A DNA stretch of 64,000 bases from an uncultured Tateyamaria sp. (GCA_905480645.1 CAJQRC010000012.1:1-64000), one strand, 5' to 3'. Positions 53,934 through 63,289 are shown, counted from the stretch's first letter. Notes: generated from the letters alone by a model not told the origin. A program made the numbers and translations.

Positions 53934-54321
53934 TTTTGCCTCCCTTAAGACTTTTTCTAGTTTTAAACTATGCTTGAGCCGGATGAAATAAAAGTGGAAT
54001 ATTGAATTTTGAGAAATTCTAGATAGCAAAACCTTAATAAAAACATACTTCTGGATCCATTCACACATGTTTGTATAGGTTTTAGTTCAAAATTATTGAA
54101 CAAAATTCAATAAGTACATCAACACTTAAACATATACTTTATGTTACAATCTATATCTGCTGAATGAGTGGGCTTGAACCTTGTTCCTTTTAATGCTCTA
54201 TATTTTTACTGTTCAAATTGTAAAATTTTGCAAATGAGTTTGATTATAGAACATTGATTTATAACTAATCTTGGTCCCGCTTGTGGATCTAACTGGTAAG
54301 ATTTATAGTATTAATAGGTTT
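53934..54321 (-). other. 388-bp promoter region of the Liv operon
   Basis: AT-rich DNA upstream of the Liv SBP gene. No further gene, RNA or operator could be supported. Confidence 0.45.
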
Positions 54322-54492
54322 TTATGCTGACGAAGTCTCTGCTGAACCCGTCGCTAGTTTCCAGTCTTCAATGATTATACCTTTTGTCTTTAATCTACTT
54401 GCAAGATAGAAAAGTCTATAAGGGGCTGGTCCATTGGGCATTGTCTCAAACCGCTGCTTTGAATAATATGGTAGGATTGCTTGCGGATACAT
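54322..54492 (-). CDS. hidden small ORF (56 residues) after the Na/Pi cotransporter gene
   Basis: An ATG-started frame at 54492 runs 56 codons to TAA at 54324-54322. The peptide, beginning MYPQAILPYYSKQRFETMPNG and continuing PAPYRLFYLASRLKTKGII, has a natural, soluble composition and ends EDWKLATGSAETSSA. It lies 54 bases behind the Na/Pi cotransporter stop in the same direction. AGAAGG sits 20 bases from this ATG and is better placed for a different ATG in another frame that gives only 37 codons. Family not recognised. Confidence 0.4.
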   Translation of the reverse strand: MYPQAILPYYSKQRFETMPNGPAPYRLFYLASRLKTKGIIIEDWKLATGSAETSSA

Positions 54493-54546
54493 TTTTCAGA
54501 CATTTAAACACCTTCTATTAGATGTTTCCTAAAGAAAAGTAATCTA

Positions 54547-56202
54547 CTAGCTCAAGCGACTTTTAAGCAAGTCACCTGATTTTAAAAGGATGGGGTGTCC
54601 AACCATGGAGAAAGCTGTGTTGACTTGCTTAAGAGCACGCAGAGTTTCTTGGTGGATGTTACTTGTATCTATGCTTTCCGAGAGGCCTTCTCGCAAGCGA
54701 CCAATATGGCTACGTTGAAGCTTTTGTTCTACTTTGCGAACTTTTTCTTTAGCCTCCACTAACTCTCGGGCTTCAGCTGGATTTTGGTTCATCATCACAT
54801 TCAAAGCGAGTTGAACATTACTTTGGACACGATCTGTAAAATCCTTGATCTCTTCACGGCCTTGTGCAGAAAACTGTAGTTTTTGGTTGTCTAAGCGTCT
54901 GGCAAGATCCAACATGATACGCGCAATCGCATCAGATGCTGTATCAAGACTGGAGGAAATTGAAGCAAGCTCCATCGAACGACGGCTTAATTCTTCGTCC
55001 AGACCTATTTGGCCAAGCCGTGCTAGATAAAGTTTCACATCCAAGTGCATCTGTTTGATTGAGCCATCTTGATCCTCAATCATTTGTGCTGCGGCACTAT
55101 CCCACTGGTCATAAAGAGGTTCGACAGCGGTCAACATGCGTTCGACTTTTTGGCCCATACCCAACAGTTCGCGTGCTGCGCAGTCAATGGCACGTTGCGG
55201 CCGGTCTAATAGATTTTTATCTAAAGCACTAACAGTATCTAAATCACCTATTTTATTAGGCTTTTCCTTCATAACATATGACAGAATAGTCATTATTACC
55301 CCAGCAAAAGGTAAGGCAGTTATGGCTAGAATTAAGTTGAAAATAAGATGTAAATTAATCGCCTGCCTTGCCGGCGTTGTGCCAAGGTTCATCAATAGTT
55401 CGGGAATCAATGTTATAAGTAAAACAGCTAATGAAGCGCCACCGCCTCGCAGAAAAAGATTACCCACAATCATCCGTCTTGCAACAATAGGAGCAGAGTA
55501 TGTCAGAATGTATGCAATAAAGCCCCCGCCTAAATTTGCGCCGAGTATCATCGCAGCAGCTGCAGAAATGGGCAAAACTGTTTGCCCTGTAAGAGTAACA
55601 AAGAGTAAAACGGCTGCAACGCTTGAATGAATTCCCCATGCAAACACAGCACCAATTACAAAAGCGGTCAAAAGATCCCGCCCCAAATAGGCCATAACGA
55701 TTTGTGTGCCTGGATTTGAGATCATGGGCTCAGTGGCAATGCGTATCATGTCAAGTGAAACAAATATTAACGCAAGGCCAATCATAATCCGTCCAATTTG
55801 CCGAGCACTGCTGCCTTCGCTACGCAAAAAGACTATGACCCCAAAAAGTAGTAAAAACGGAATGAGTATGGGCTGACGGACTATTAAAAGTTGTGTCACC
55901 ACTGCGGATCCCACATCTGCGCCTAAAAGAATTACAAGTCCTGTTGTTGCCGTAAGTACTCCTTTTGACACAAAATTTGATAAAAGGACTGCCACTGCGG
56001 TGGAGCTTTGTAACAATACAGCGGCACCCATTCCGGTTGTGGCGGCAATCAACCGATTTCTTGTGGAATGGCGAAGCCATTTTCGCATGGGGGTAGCAAA
56101 GCCTCTCTCAACCCCAGTTCGCACCAATCTTACAGCCCATATCAATAGTGCGGCAGCGCCTGCAATTTGTATAATGATCTGGAGAAAATGTGGATCGTCC
56201 AT
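54547..56202 (-). CDS. Na/Pi cotransporter family protein (YjbB/NptA-like)
   Basis: The 551-residue protein has two repeated membrane halves with the Na/Pi cotransporter QSSTA motif (GAAVLLQSSTAVAVLLSNF) and a second copy near GIHSSVAAVLLFVTL, then a C-terminal cytoplasmic helical PhoU-like domain (about 340-540). The family moves phosphate, often outward, with sodium. ATG 56202 follows GAAG; a TTG at 56205 is adjacent. An intact PhoU-like tail suggests regulation by phosphate status. The decayed phosphodiesterase gene lies just upstream in the same direction. Confidence 0.9.
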   Translation of the reverse strand: MDDPHFLQIIIQIAGAAALLIWAVRLVRTGVERGFATPMRKWLRHSTRNRLIAATTGMGAAVLLQSSTAVAVLLSNFVSKGVLTATTGLVILLGADVGSAVVTQLLIVRQPILIPFLLLFGVIVFLRSEGSSARQIGRIMIGLALIFVSLDMIRIATEPMISNPGTQIVMAYLGRDLLTAFVIGAVFAWGIHSSVAAVLLFVTLTGQTVLPISAAAAMILGANLGGGFIAYILTYSAPIVARRMIVGNLFLRGGGASLAVLLITLIPELLMNLGTTPARQAINLHLIFNLILAITALPFAGVIMTILSYVMKEKPNKIGDLDTVSALDKNLLDRPQRAIDCAARELLGMGQKVERMLTAVEPLYDQWDSAAAQMIEDQDGSIKQMHLDVKLYLARLGQIGLDEELSRRSMELASISSSLDTASDAIARIMLDLARRLDNQKLQFSAQGREEIKDFTDRVQSNVQLALNVMMNQNPAEARELVEAKEKVRKVEQKLQRSHIGRLREGLSESIDTSNIHQETLRALKQVNTAFSMVGHPILLKSGDLLKSRLS

Positions 56203-56230
56203 CAAGTAAAGCTTCTTTGTTTTGGTTGTG

Positions 56231-56696
56231 TCAAAATAGAAAAGGCCCCAATCCTTGGGAGGTGCTCACCCGAAGTGATTGAAACCCATTTTGCCACCGG
56301 TGTAACAGACAGCCATCTTCCCTTATCATATAACCAGCAGTCGCGTCCATGCTTCGGTCGAAAGCAAAGCTACTACATGTTGATGGTCCAGAAATTACAA
56401 TATGACCTGCAAAATCTACAGTCATTGAATTGAGAATGCCCACAAACTATTCTAAGCGGCCCGGATGCTTGAGCCAGAACATCCTCGAAAGCTTTATGGT
56501 TAGTAAGTCTTATGTGATCTAAAAAACTTATACCGCTCGTAAACGGTGGGTGATGTAGGGCCACAATAGTTGGTGTAGTGCCAGAATTAGTTAGTGAATG
56601 CTTTAGATACTGCAAAATTTCTTGCGATAGGGTTCCATTGGGAAAGTTTTTTATGCGACGAACTGAAATGGATGTTACTTGGCTCGCCAAATCCAA
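56231..56696 (-). pseudogene. decayed CpdA-like metallophosphoesterase (truncated and frameshifted)
   Basis: Two overlapping minus-strand frames encode successive parts of one cyclic-AMP phosphodiesterase-like protein. The first (56696-56373) holds GTLSQEILQYLK, then the metal motifs VALHHPPFTSG and IVCGHS. The second (56443-56231) continues with HIVISGPSTCSSFAFD and LLHRW, the usual C-terminus. A frameshift is needed near 56400-56440. The N-terminal 120 or so residues with the first metal motifs are missing upstream. The gene cannot give an active enzyme. Confidence 0.75.
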
Positions 56697-56844
56697 TAAT
56701 TTTTAAAATGATCAAATACCATGGAGTTTTGTGTAGCTTAAGAAGCTAAAACAAAAGTTTTCTGATGTTGGGCACTGAGACTACACCGATTAGTGTTTTG
56801 CGACAGTAGCCCTTATTATTTAAACATTTAAAATATCAATTATT

Positions 56845-57129
56845 TTACTTGAAAACAAAATAAATAATCGCAAGCAGCACAATTGCTCCAATTATTAACA
56901 TTTTAGCAGAAGGTTGTGATGCATCAGTTTTTTCCATTGGAGTTTGATTTCCCTTGGTAGCTTGCACGTTTATCGACTGTTTCTCTGGCTCTGGCTGTGC
57001 TACATCTGGTGTATTATTCTTTTCAAGAAGTAATAATAATTCATCTTTTTTCATAGACATTTGAGCACTGATGCCTTTTTCAGTCAGCAGTTCTATTAAC
57101 TGGGCTTTTGTTTTATTTTTATTCGACAT
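56845..57129 (-). CDS. small tail-anchored protein with SAP/HeH-like N-terminus
   Basis: The 94-residue protein starts at ATG 57129, 8 bases after GGAG. Residues about 5-37 form a helix-extension-helix (KAQLIELLTEKGIS, then MKKDELLLLLEK) like SAP, HeH or Rho N-terminal DNA/RNA-binding motifs. A polar linker follows, and one membrane helix (LIIGAIVLLAIIYFVF) ends the protein. A nucleic-acid-binding motif tethered to the membrane is suggestive but unproven. It lies upstream of the decayed phosphoesterase on the same strand. Confidence 0.65.
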   Translation of the reverse strand: MSNKNKTKAQLIELLTEKGISAQMSMKKDELLLLLEKNNTPDVAQPEPEKQSINVQATKGNQTPMEKTDASQPSAKMLIIGAIVLLAIIYFVFK

Positions 57130-57310
57130 TGATAAACTCCATAAGATAGATTTTGTTATCATAATTTGGTTTAAGCTGCCATCAGGAAATCTGAAAGCCA
57201 ATTTCTTAACGCGGCGAGCAATCATTGGTAAGTGACAGGCAAAAGATCCTGCAAGGCGTAAAGTTAATATTTACCGGTGAGCAATTTAGGTTTTTGGGAA
57301 CTGTTGTAAT

Positions 57311-57733
57311 TTAATTTGCCACTGTGTTGTGAGTCCCAATCGCACCTGAGAATACCACAAAAATACGAGCTAGTCCTTTGCCAGTGTTCTGGCCATTGTG
57401 TTCAGAGCCCAGTGCCTCAACAAAAGTATCGCCTTTCGTGTATATCCGTGTACCTGCTGCTCCATAGTCCACTGTAAGTTCTCCTTGCAAAATGTGTGCT
57501 GTAAGAGGAGCCTCATGCTTGTGCCATCCAGTGGTTTGCCCGCTTTCCATTGTTACTATTAATGCCGTTATTTGAGCTGCGCCTTCAGGATAAACAATCT
57601 TTTGACCAATTACAGTTGTTGGAGATTGTAAGAGGACATCAACTGGGGGATAGTTGGATTCCGAAAGAGCAGGGCATGATATAAAAGTAAATAATGAAAG
57701 TGCTAACCACTTTATCATATTATATTTTCTCAT
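57311..57733 (-). CDS. exported cupin-domain protein
   Basis: The 140-residue protein has a signal peptide (about 1-24) and a single conserved cupin barrel: GWHKHEAPLTAHILQGELTV supplies two His and a Glu-like position, and GSEHNGQN the third His. No catalytic partner domain. Exported single cupins are common and mostly of unknown role, possibly binding a metal and a small ligand. ATG 57733 is preferred to TTG 57739. Monocistronic. Confidence 0.8.
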   Translation of the reverse strand: MRKYNMIKWLALSLFTFISCPALSESNYPPVDVLLQSPTTVIGQKIVYPEGAAQITALIVTMESGQTTGWHKHEAPLTAHILQGELTVDYGAAGTRIYTKGDTFVEALGSEHNGQNTGKGLARIFVVFSGAIGTHNTVAN

Positions 57734-58000
57734 ATTCAAATCCTAATTACTATTAAGGAATTTTATAATATAATCAAAAAGATTAGCAATCAAATTTGGG
57801 AAGTGATTGTCTCTGATGCTTGGATTTGCGAATTAAGGTTTGTTTAAATGGAACTAAGGAAAGCTGCCTTCGTGAAAAATCAAAAAACTTGACAGTAAAT
57901 CGTATTTTGGCCACTGCTTACAACGAATATGCACGTCAAACATATTGCAGCGCTGCAATCGGCGTTATGAAGCAAATCGTACTAAGGGATTGAAACATAA

Positions 58001-58252
58001 ATGATATTTACCCACATTGCCGCCTTGTTATCTTACTTAGCTCTGATTTGTGGAGCTTTGCTATGTGCCAATGGATTTTTTGGATCTTCAGATCCATTGG
58101 CACACTTCGTTACTAACCCGGCAATATCTGCGCTTTCGACAGCGGTTGACGGACGTTCAATTGGTGTGGGATCTTTGGTTTCTGGTATAGTCTTAATAGT
58201 TGTTGGGGCCTTTATTGGAACACTAGCTCAGATTTCATACAACACGCGATGA
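58001..58252 (+). CDS. small membrane protein (83 residues)
   Basis: Two hydrophobic segments (about 5-25 and 55-77) flank a short loop with GSSDPLAHF. A long inverted repeat lies in the coding sequence over the end of the first segment and the loop. Family not recognised. It is alone between divergent and convergent neighbours; the upstream spacing and composition support translation. Confidence 0.6.
   Translation: MIFTHIAALLSYLALICGALLCANGFFGSSDPLAHFVTNPAISALSTAVDGRSIGVGSLVSGIVLIVVGAFIGTLAQISYNTR
58064..58104. repeat. 13-bp inverted repeat inside the small membrane-protein gene
   Basis: TGTGCCAATGGAT (58064-58076) and ATCCATTGGCACA (58092-58104) are perfect complements around a 15-base loop; an overlapping inner pair GGATC/GATCC offers a second stem. 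Confidence 0.7.
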
Positions 58253-58516
58253 GCATTTGAATTCTTTAACTGTATTTTAACAATTGCAGATTTGGTTTGA
58301 AAAGAACGGATTTGATTGAAATTAGTTGCAATAATCTAATTTGACCAAGAGTTCCTGGAAAAATAAGATATTCTGAGCGCAGACACTTGCTGAATGGTTA
58401 GTCTGTCTTCAATGAAGATATTTGACACCCTTAAGGTTCGCAATAATTTCAAAGTATTGAGTTTGAAAAGAAATGTATCGCACCAATTTTTTCAGAACTG
58501 CGAGAAGCTCTTAAGC

Positions 58517-59125
58517 CTAAAAGCCAGAACCTGACATTATCTCACTGTTTGGTTCCCAAACACGCTGAGATGGAATAAATAGAGTTACAGAGTCTCCCAC
58601 TGATAGCGGACCGGGACGTTCGACCCACGCTGTTAAACCACGTCTTCCATTTGCAGCGTTTTTGAAACCCTTACCTCTACCAGGGTGCTCAGCCTCTATT
58701 TCTTTTGCGGGCCAATTACAGGGCGCGTTTTCCAGATCAACGGTCAATGTTGTACCTGCAGATGTTTGCAGCCTTGAGCCAGGTGGAATATGTGTAAAGT
58801 CTGGAATTCCAGCAATAACAATGGATGCTCCCAACCAACTGGGATTAAGCTTCTCCAATTTAAGAAGGGCAGCTATTTCTTCGTTTTCTTCAGCTGACAA
58901 AACTGAAAGCTGACGCGTATTTCGGATTTCGGTACCCTTAGGGTGTAGCATAGTCACCCTCACGCAAGATTTTCGTGTATTTCCGGAATGTGCTTCGCCT
59001 GTTATACCTTCAAAGGTAGCAAGTGCGTTCGGTAAAGATTTTGATCTAATGTTGACCTCTGGTGCATTCACCTGACCTAGCCATTTGATGGTCCCTTTGC
59101 AATTGGTTCGGACAAGACACGGCAT
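58517..59125 (-). CDS. MOSC domain-containing protein
   Basis: The 202-residue protein fits the MOSC (molybdenum cofactor sulfurase C-terminal) domain: GEAHSGNTRKSCVRV near the start, PSWLGASIVI in the middle with LxxNPSWLGAN-like pattern, and the conserved Cys in ENAPCNWP with the following RGLTAWVERPG. Free-standing MOSC proteins handle sulfur or the molybdenum cofactor (YiiM, mARC-like). No partner oxidoreductase is adjacent. Confidence 0.85.
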   Translation of the reverse strand: MPCLVRTNCKGTIKWLGQVNAPEVNIRSKSLPNALATFEGITGEAHSGNTRKSCVRVTMLHPKGTEIRNTRQLSVLSAEENEEIAALLKLEKLNPSWLGASIVIAGIPDFTHIPPGSRLQTSAGTTLTVDLENAPCNWPAKEIEAEHPGRGKGFKNAANGRRGLTAWVERPGPLSVGDSVTLFIPSQRVWEPNSEIMSGSGF

Positions 59126-59354
59126 TTAAATTCCTTGTGAAATTTGTATTATAGACTGTTACAAATTAAATCTTGTTTAATTTTAATATTAAACTCTCTT
59201 AAATTACAGCCTAATAACATCAAGACCGATTAGATAGATTGTTTACAAATATCCTTAGAATATTTGTTGTATTTACTCTAGAAATTTCTAAACCATTAAA
59301 TGGTCCATAATTTGTGCTAGCAGACTTGGACTTTAAACAAGTGAAAGATACTGA

Positions 59355-61973
59355 ATGGCGAAAATTGATCTGATAACCTCTAGTTCTGAGAGTATTGCTC
59401 GAGATATGAGCGGCTTCGCAGTTCGTGTTTTTACCCACCCTGCTATTAAAATTATTATTTCAGTATCAATTATAGTTCTCACTATGTACGTTTTGCATGA
59501 TTTATCAGTAAAGGTAAGCTGGTCAGATGTAAAAAAAGACATATCGAATAGCAGCTGGCTCTCTATTGGCTTTGCTATTTTGGCAACTGTAATCAGTTTT
59601 GCTGCCTTATCATTTTACGATGTTTTTGCTGTAAGAACGGTAGCAAAAGATCAAGTTCCCAATAAGGTTGCGGCGTTTGCAGGAAGTGCGGGAACGGCAG
59701 TATCTAATTTGATAGGATTTTCATACCTCACGGGTACTGCTGTGCGGTACCGCATTTATGCGTCTCTTGGCGTGGATTTGTCTCGGGTTGCTAATATCAT
59801 CGCCATTGCCTGGATTGGTTTTTGGCTAGGTCTTATGCTTATTCTAGGACTGTTGATGCTCGCACATCCTAACGGGTTGTCAGATATATTGCCATTAAAT
59901 GAACAGACTGAAATAGTTATTGGTAGTTTAATAATTTTGGCGATGTCAGGTTTATTCATTTGGCTTGCGTGTGCTCCGCGCAGTATGACTATGGGCGGTT
60001 TTAGGGTCGCACTGCCGGGCTTGAAACTTACACTGGCGTTAACAGGGGTTGCGGTAATTGATTTGTCCGGAGCAGCGATGACGCTGTATTTCCTGACCCC
60101 CTCAGATTTATCGCAAAACCTTTTATTTTTCTTTGTCATTTATATGGCTGCGATTGCACTTGGGATTTTAAGTCATTCTCCTGGTGGTTTGGGTGTGTTC
60201 GAAGCAACCGTAATCGCCGGATTAGGAGCTGCTGGCCGGTCTGACATGCTAGCGGCGCTGTTGCTGTACCGTATGATTTATTTTGTACTGCCTTTTTTTG
60301 TCTCTGTAACCGCTCTTACTTTAGGTTTTGTGCTAAACCGTCGTCGCACAGTTTTGGAGCTTTCCGGTGCTACCTACCTATTAATACGCCCGCTCGTACC
60401 AATGGCTGTGGCTGGTATTACTTTACTAGCAGGAATAATTCTTATTATTTCAGGTACTTTGCCATCCAGCAGTTCTCGCCTTGGATTGTTACGAGATATT
60501 GTACCTATGCCTATCATCGAGATCTCGCATTTACTTGGTAGTATTGTTGGCATTCTACTGATTGTTATTGCTAGGGGGTTATATCGTAAACTGTCTCGTG
60601 CTTGGGTTGCTGCGATGTTTCTCATGGTGTTGGGGTTGGCTGCATCTTTGCTAAAAGGACTGGATTGGGAAGAGGCGGTAGGTATGGGGCTGGCGATTAC
60701 GCTGCTTATTATATTTCGTTCGGCCTTCTATCGCACTGATAGTGTATCTGTGTTCCGGCTTGACACTAAGTGGCTTTTTACTTGTGCTGCACTTTTGGCC
60801 GCAATTTTTTGGGTTGGTTTATTTGCCTACAGTAATGTGGAATACCAAGATACACTTTGGTGGCAATTTGCCTTTGATGCTGATGTGTCCCGTTCATTAC
60901 GAGCCAGCTTCGTCATATCTGTAATATTTTTGGGAATAGGGTTGCATTCTATTCTTAATAAACGCGGTGCAATAAAGCAAAATCAGGTTATTTCGAATAC
61001 TGTTCGTGATATCATTGCACAAAGTCCTAGCACTGAAGCGCAACTTGATTTGCTCGGAGATAAATCATTTTTGGTATCTGAGGATAATATAGCTTACTTA
61101 GCGTATTGCGATACTGGCGGATCGCTTATTACCCGTGGAGAGCCTATCGGCGATGAAACGTCTGGCAAGAATTTGATGTGGCAACTGCGTGAGCTGGCGG
61201 ATAGATCCGGTAAGCGTTGTGCTTTTTATGCAGTATCGTCAAAATATATGGAGACCTATCTCGATTTAGGTTTATCTATATTAAAAATAGGGGAAACTGC
61301 TCGGGTAAGTCTGAAAGGGTTTACACTGGATGGACCGAAGAAAAAAAGCTTTCGCTATGCGCACAACAAGGCCGCACGGGACGGTTATGAATTTAGTGTT
61401 GTAAAAAAAGCTGATGTTCCTAAAATTCTGCCAGAGCTGCGTGGTATCTCTGATGCTTGGATGAAGTCCAAGCAGGGAGAGGAAAAAGCTTTTTCCTTAG
61501 GCTATTTTGACGAAACCTATCTTGTTAATTTTGATCACGCAGTACTACGTCATTCAGATACTGGGGGCATTGTGGCATTTGCTAATTTGTTTCAAGGCGC
61601 AAATCAACATGAGTTATCTCTTGATCTAATGAGATATGACCCGACGGGACCTAAAATCGCTATGGATGCGTTATTTGGAGCGATGATGTTGTGGGGTGCT
61701 GAGCAGGGGTTTCAATGGTTTTCTTTGGGTGCCGCTCCTTTTTCAGGCATTGAAAATCGTGAACTTTCATCACTTTGGAACCGTATTGGTGGTTTTATTT
61801 ATAATCATGGGGAGAATGTCTATCATTTTGAAGGGCTTCGATCTTTCAAACAGAAATTTGACCCGACATGGACACCTAATTATTTGGCTAGTCCAGGTGG
61901 TCTGGCGGCTCCAAAAATACTTTATGAGGTGAACTCACTAGTTTCTGGTGGGGTCAGAGGACTGCTTAGATAG
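59355..61973 (+). CDS. mprF: bifunctional phosphatidylglycerol lysyltransferase/flippase MprF
   Basis: The 872-residue protein has about 14 membrane segments (residues 30-545) with the flippase-half motif SPGGLGVFE and a C-terminal soluble DUF2156 GNAT-like domain (about 550-860) containing SFRYAHNKAARDGY and FSLGAAPFSG. It transfers an amino acid, usually lysine or alanine, from aminoacyl-tRNA to phosphatidylglycerol and flips the product, protecting against cationic peptides and acid. Alphaproteobacterial forms (LpiA) are often followed by a lipase gene AcvB, absent here. Ends in a strong terminator. Confidence 0.92.
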   Translation: MAKIDLITSSSESIARDMSGFAVRVFTHPAIKIIISVSIIVLTMYVLHDLSVKVSWSDVKKDISNSSWLSIGFAILATVISFAALSFYDVFAVRTVAKDQVPNKVAAFAGSAGTAVSNLIGFSYLTGTAVRYRIYASLGVDLSRVANIIAIAWIGFWLGLMLILGLLMLAHPNGLSDILPLNEQTEIVIGSLIILAMSGLFIWLACAPRSMTMGGFRVALPGLKLTLALTGVAVIDLSGAAMTLYFLTPSDLSQNLLFFFVIYMAAIALGILSHSPGGLGVFEATVIAGLGAAGRSDMLAALLLYRMIYFVLPFFVSVTALTLGFVLNRRRTVLELSGATYLLIRPLVPMAVAGITLLAGIILIISGTLPSSSSRLGLLRDIVPMPIIEISHLLGSIVGILLIVIARGLYRKLSRAWVAAMFLMVLGLAASLLKGLDWEEAVGMGLAITLLIIFRSAFYRTDSVSVFRLDTKWLFTCAALLAAIFWVGLFAYSNVEYQDTLWWQFAFDADVSRSLRASFVISVIFLGIGLHSILNKRGAIKQNQVISNTVRDIIAQSPSTEAQLDLLGDKSFLVSEDNIAYLAYCDTGGSLITRGEPIGDETSGKNLMWQLRELADRSGKRCAFYAVSSKYMETYLDLGLSILKIGETARVSLKGFTLDGPKKKSFRYAHNKAARDGYEFSVVKKADVPKILPELRGISDAWMKSKQGEEKAFSLGYFDETYLVNFDHAVLRHSDTGGIVAFANLFQGANQHELSLDLMRYDPTGPKIAMDALFGAMMLWGAEQGFQWFSLGAAPFSGIENRELSSLWNRIGGFIYNHGENVYHFEGLRSFKQKFDPTWTPNYLASPGGLAAPKILYEVNSLVSGGVRGLLR

Positions 61974-62012
61974 TGTTTTGCTATGTCAAACAGCCCATAA
62001 TAGTAGCAAGAA

Positions 62013-62043
62013 AACGACAAGGCATCAAAGATGCCTTGTCGTT
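62013..62043. terminator. bidirectional terminator after mprF
   Basis: AACGACAAGGCATC and GATGCCTTGTCGTT form a perfect 14-bp stem with an AAA loop, with T-rich sequence on both strands, between convergent mprF and the GYD gene. Confidence 0.88.
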
Positions 62044-62134
62044 CTAAGTTGTTATTTTTCTAATAGCACTATCGCTTGTTTGACTGTTGAAAAGTTTTAT
62101 AAGTTGACTAGCGTAGTATTCGCGGTGGATGTGT

Positions 62135-62458
62135 TCACTCACTTCCAGGCATAGTGTAGCCACCAGCCTTTTTCGCCGTTTCTAAAGCTTTATTGATATC
62201 CATTGCCGGGAGAATGAGCATTTCTTCCCAACCGCCAGAAAGCATCATTGTTGCGCGTAATCCAGAGGCTGTTTCGTAAGAGTCCACTTCCAATTCTGCA
62301 ATTACATCATATGGTCCTTGCAAGTATGACATGCTGGTTAATCTACCTCCGACGTTTTCCAGCATTGCTTCTACAGCACCTTTGCGCGCTTCAAAGCTGC
62401 TTTGCATCATTCCTTGGAGGCCTATATCGCTGTAAGCACCTAAAAAATATATCTTCAT
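62135..62458 (-). CDS. GYD-domain protein
   Basis: The 107-residue protein begins MKIYFLGAYSDIGLQGM and has the GYD domain landmarks GGRLTSMSYLQGPYDVIAELE, then LRATMMLSGGWEEM. GYD domains form a ferredoxin-like dimeric fold; their role is unknown. ATG 62458 follows GGGA by 9 bases. It is the last of three small minus-strand genes that read away from an HxlR regulator. Confidence 0.85.
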   Translation of the reverse strand: MKIYFLGAYSDIGLQGMMQSSFEARKGAVEAMLENVGGRLTSMSYLQGPYDVIAELEVDSYETASGLRATMMLSGGWEEMLILPAMDINKALETAKKAGGYTMPGSE

Positions 62459-62477
62459 TTTGCAATTCCCTTTAGTT

Positions 62478-62735
62478 TTAGTCACGTTTCATGACGGGTG
62501 TAACTTCATAATGACCCATCTCCAGAATGGGATCAAAAGCAGAATCTATAGCTTCGAAACTGTCAGCTTCACAAACAATAAAGAGCTTGTGCTCTAATCT
62601 GTTTGAATACTGCGCATGAACTGTGACCCCATGAGCACCAAGATTGGCTAGCGTATTTTTGAAGATAGGTGCTTTCTCCGGATGGTGTGTTTGGCATGTG
62701 GAATAATCGTGCGTTGATTGGATTATAAATAACAT
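62478..62735 (-). CDS. small ABM/DUF-like protein (85 residues)
   Basis: The 85-residue protein has a pattern of strand-helix-strand-helix with HDYSTCQTHHPEK near the start and GHYEVTPVMKRD at the end. The layout and length match small ferredoxin-like domains that bind or sense small ligands; the His-rich N-terminus (HDYSTCQTHH) could hold a metal. Family not firmly recognised. It lies 19 bases before the GYD gene and 33 bases after the next gene upstream. Confidence 0.7.
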   Translation of the reverse strand: MLFIIQSTHDYSTCQTHHPEKAPIFKNTLANLGAHGVTVHAQYSNRLEHKLFIVCEADSFEAIDSAFDPILEMGHYEVTPVMKRD

Positions 62736-62768
62736 GGCAGAGCCCTTTTGATTTTTTTAGCTGTGATA

Positions 62769-63059
62769 TTATCCTTGGTGTGAACTGTGCAGTAGATCGC
62801 CGCTTAGTGGGATAGTGTGTTTATTGACTGTATCAAATTCTTGCAGCAAATGGCGTTGACTATCCAACCACTTGACGCCTTCTGCCGCGTCTTTCTCTAG
62901 TATTGCGGCATCCCTGACAACTATACCATAGAGCTCATCTCCGGACTGCATTATGTGAAAAATCTCATGTTTGCTTGCGCTGAATGTTTTTAGATTTTTT
63001 GCGAACTCTTCAATTTTTCCAGACTTTGGTTTGAAACGTATAATTGATAATTTTTGCAT
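62769..63059 (-). CDS. small ABM-like protein (96 residues)
   Basis: The 96-residue protein begins MQKLSIIRFKPKSGKIEEFAKNL, the typical first strand and helix of antibiotic-biosynthesis-monooxygenase-like folds, and continues with FHIMQSGDELYGIVV. GGGAA lies six bases before ATG 63059; a longer frame upstream has no ribosome site. First of three small genes, divergent from HxlR; a function in handling reactive or quinone-like compounds is possible from the fold only. Confidence 0.65.
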   Translation of the reverse strand: MQKLSIIRFKPKSGKIEEFAKNLKTFSASKHEIFHIMQSGDELYGIVVRDAAILEKDAAEGVKWLDSQRHLLQEFDTVNKHTIPLSGDLLHSSHQG

Positions 63060-63242
63060 ATTTTTCCCATTGGTTAAATTTAATGATTGTAAACATATAT
63101 TAAGTGGGTCTGTCCCTGACCAAAAGTTTTTTAGCTTGCCCTTATCCGGTAGCAAACTTGGCTATCTTTTTCTATCTAAATACTCTCTCATTTTTGGTTA
63201 AGCGTAGCATGTTAATATATTGACTTTCCTGTAATATACTGT

Positions 63243-63263
63243 CTACTTTAAATGTTGAAGTAG
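63243..63263. promoter_or_regulatory. inverted repeat before the HxlR gene
   Basis: CTACTT (63243-63248) and AAGTAG (63258-63263) are complementary arms 21 bases across, 27 bases before ATG 63290, and 18 bases after a TTGACT (63220-63225) that could be a -35 box. Candidate HxlR operator. Confidence 0.4.
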
Positions 63264-63289
63264 TATGGTTTTATGCAGGGAAGATTGTC

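Noticed and set aside
56167-56433. plus-strand ORF opposite the decayed phosphoesterase and the Na/Pi cotransporter start
   Set aside because: No family features, and the opposite strand holds recognisable phosphoesterase motifs.
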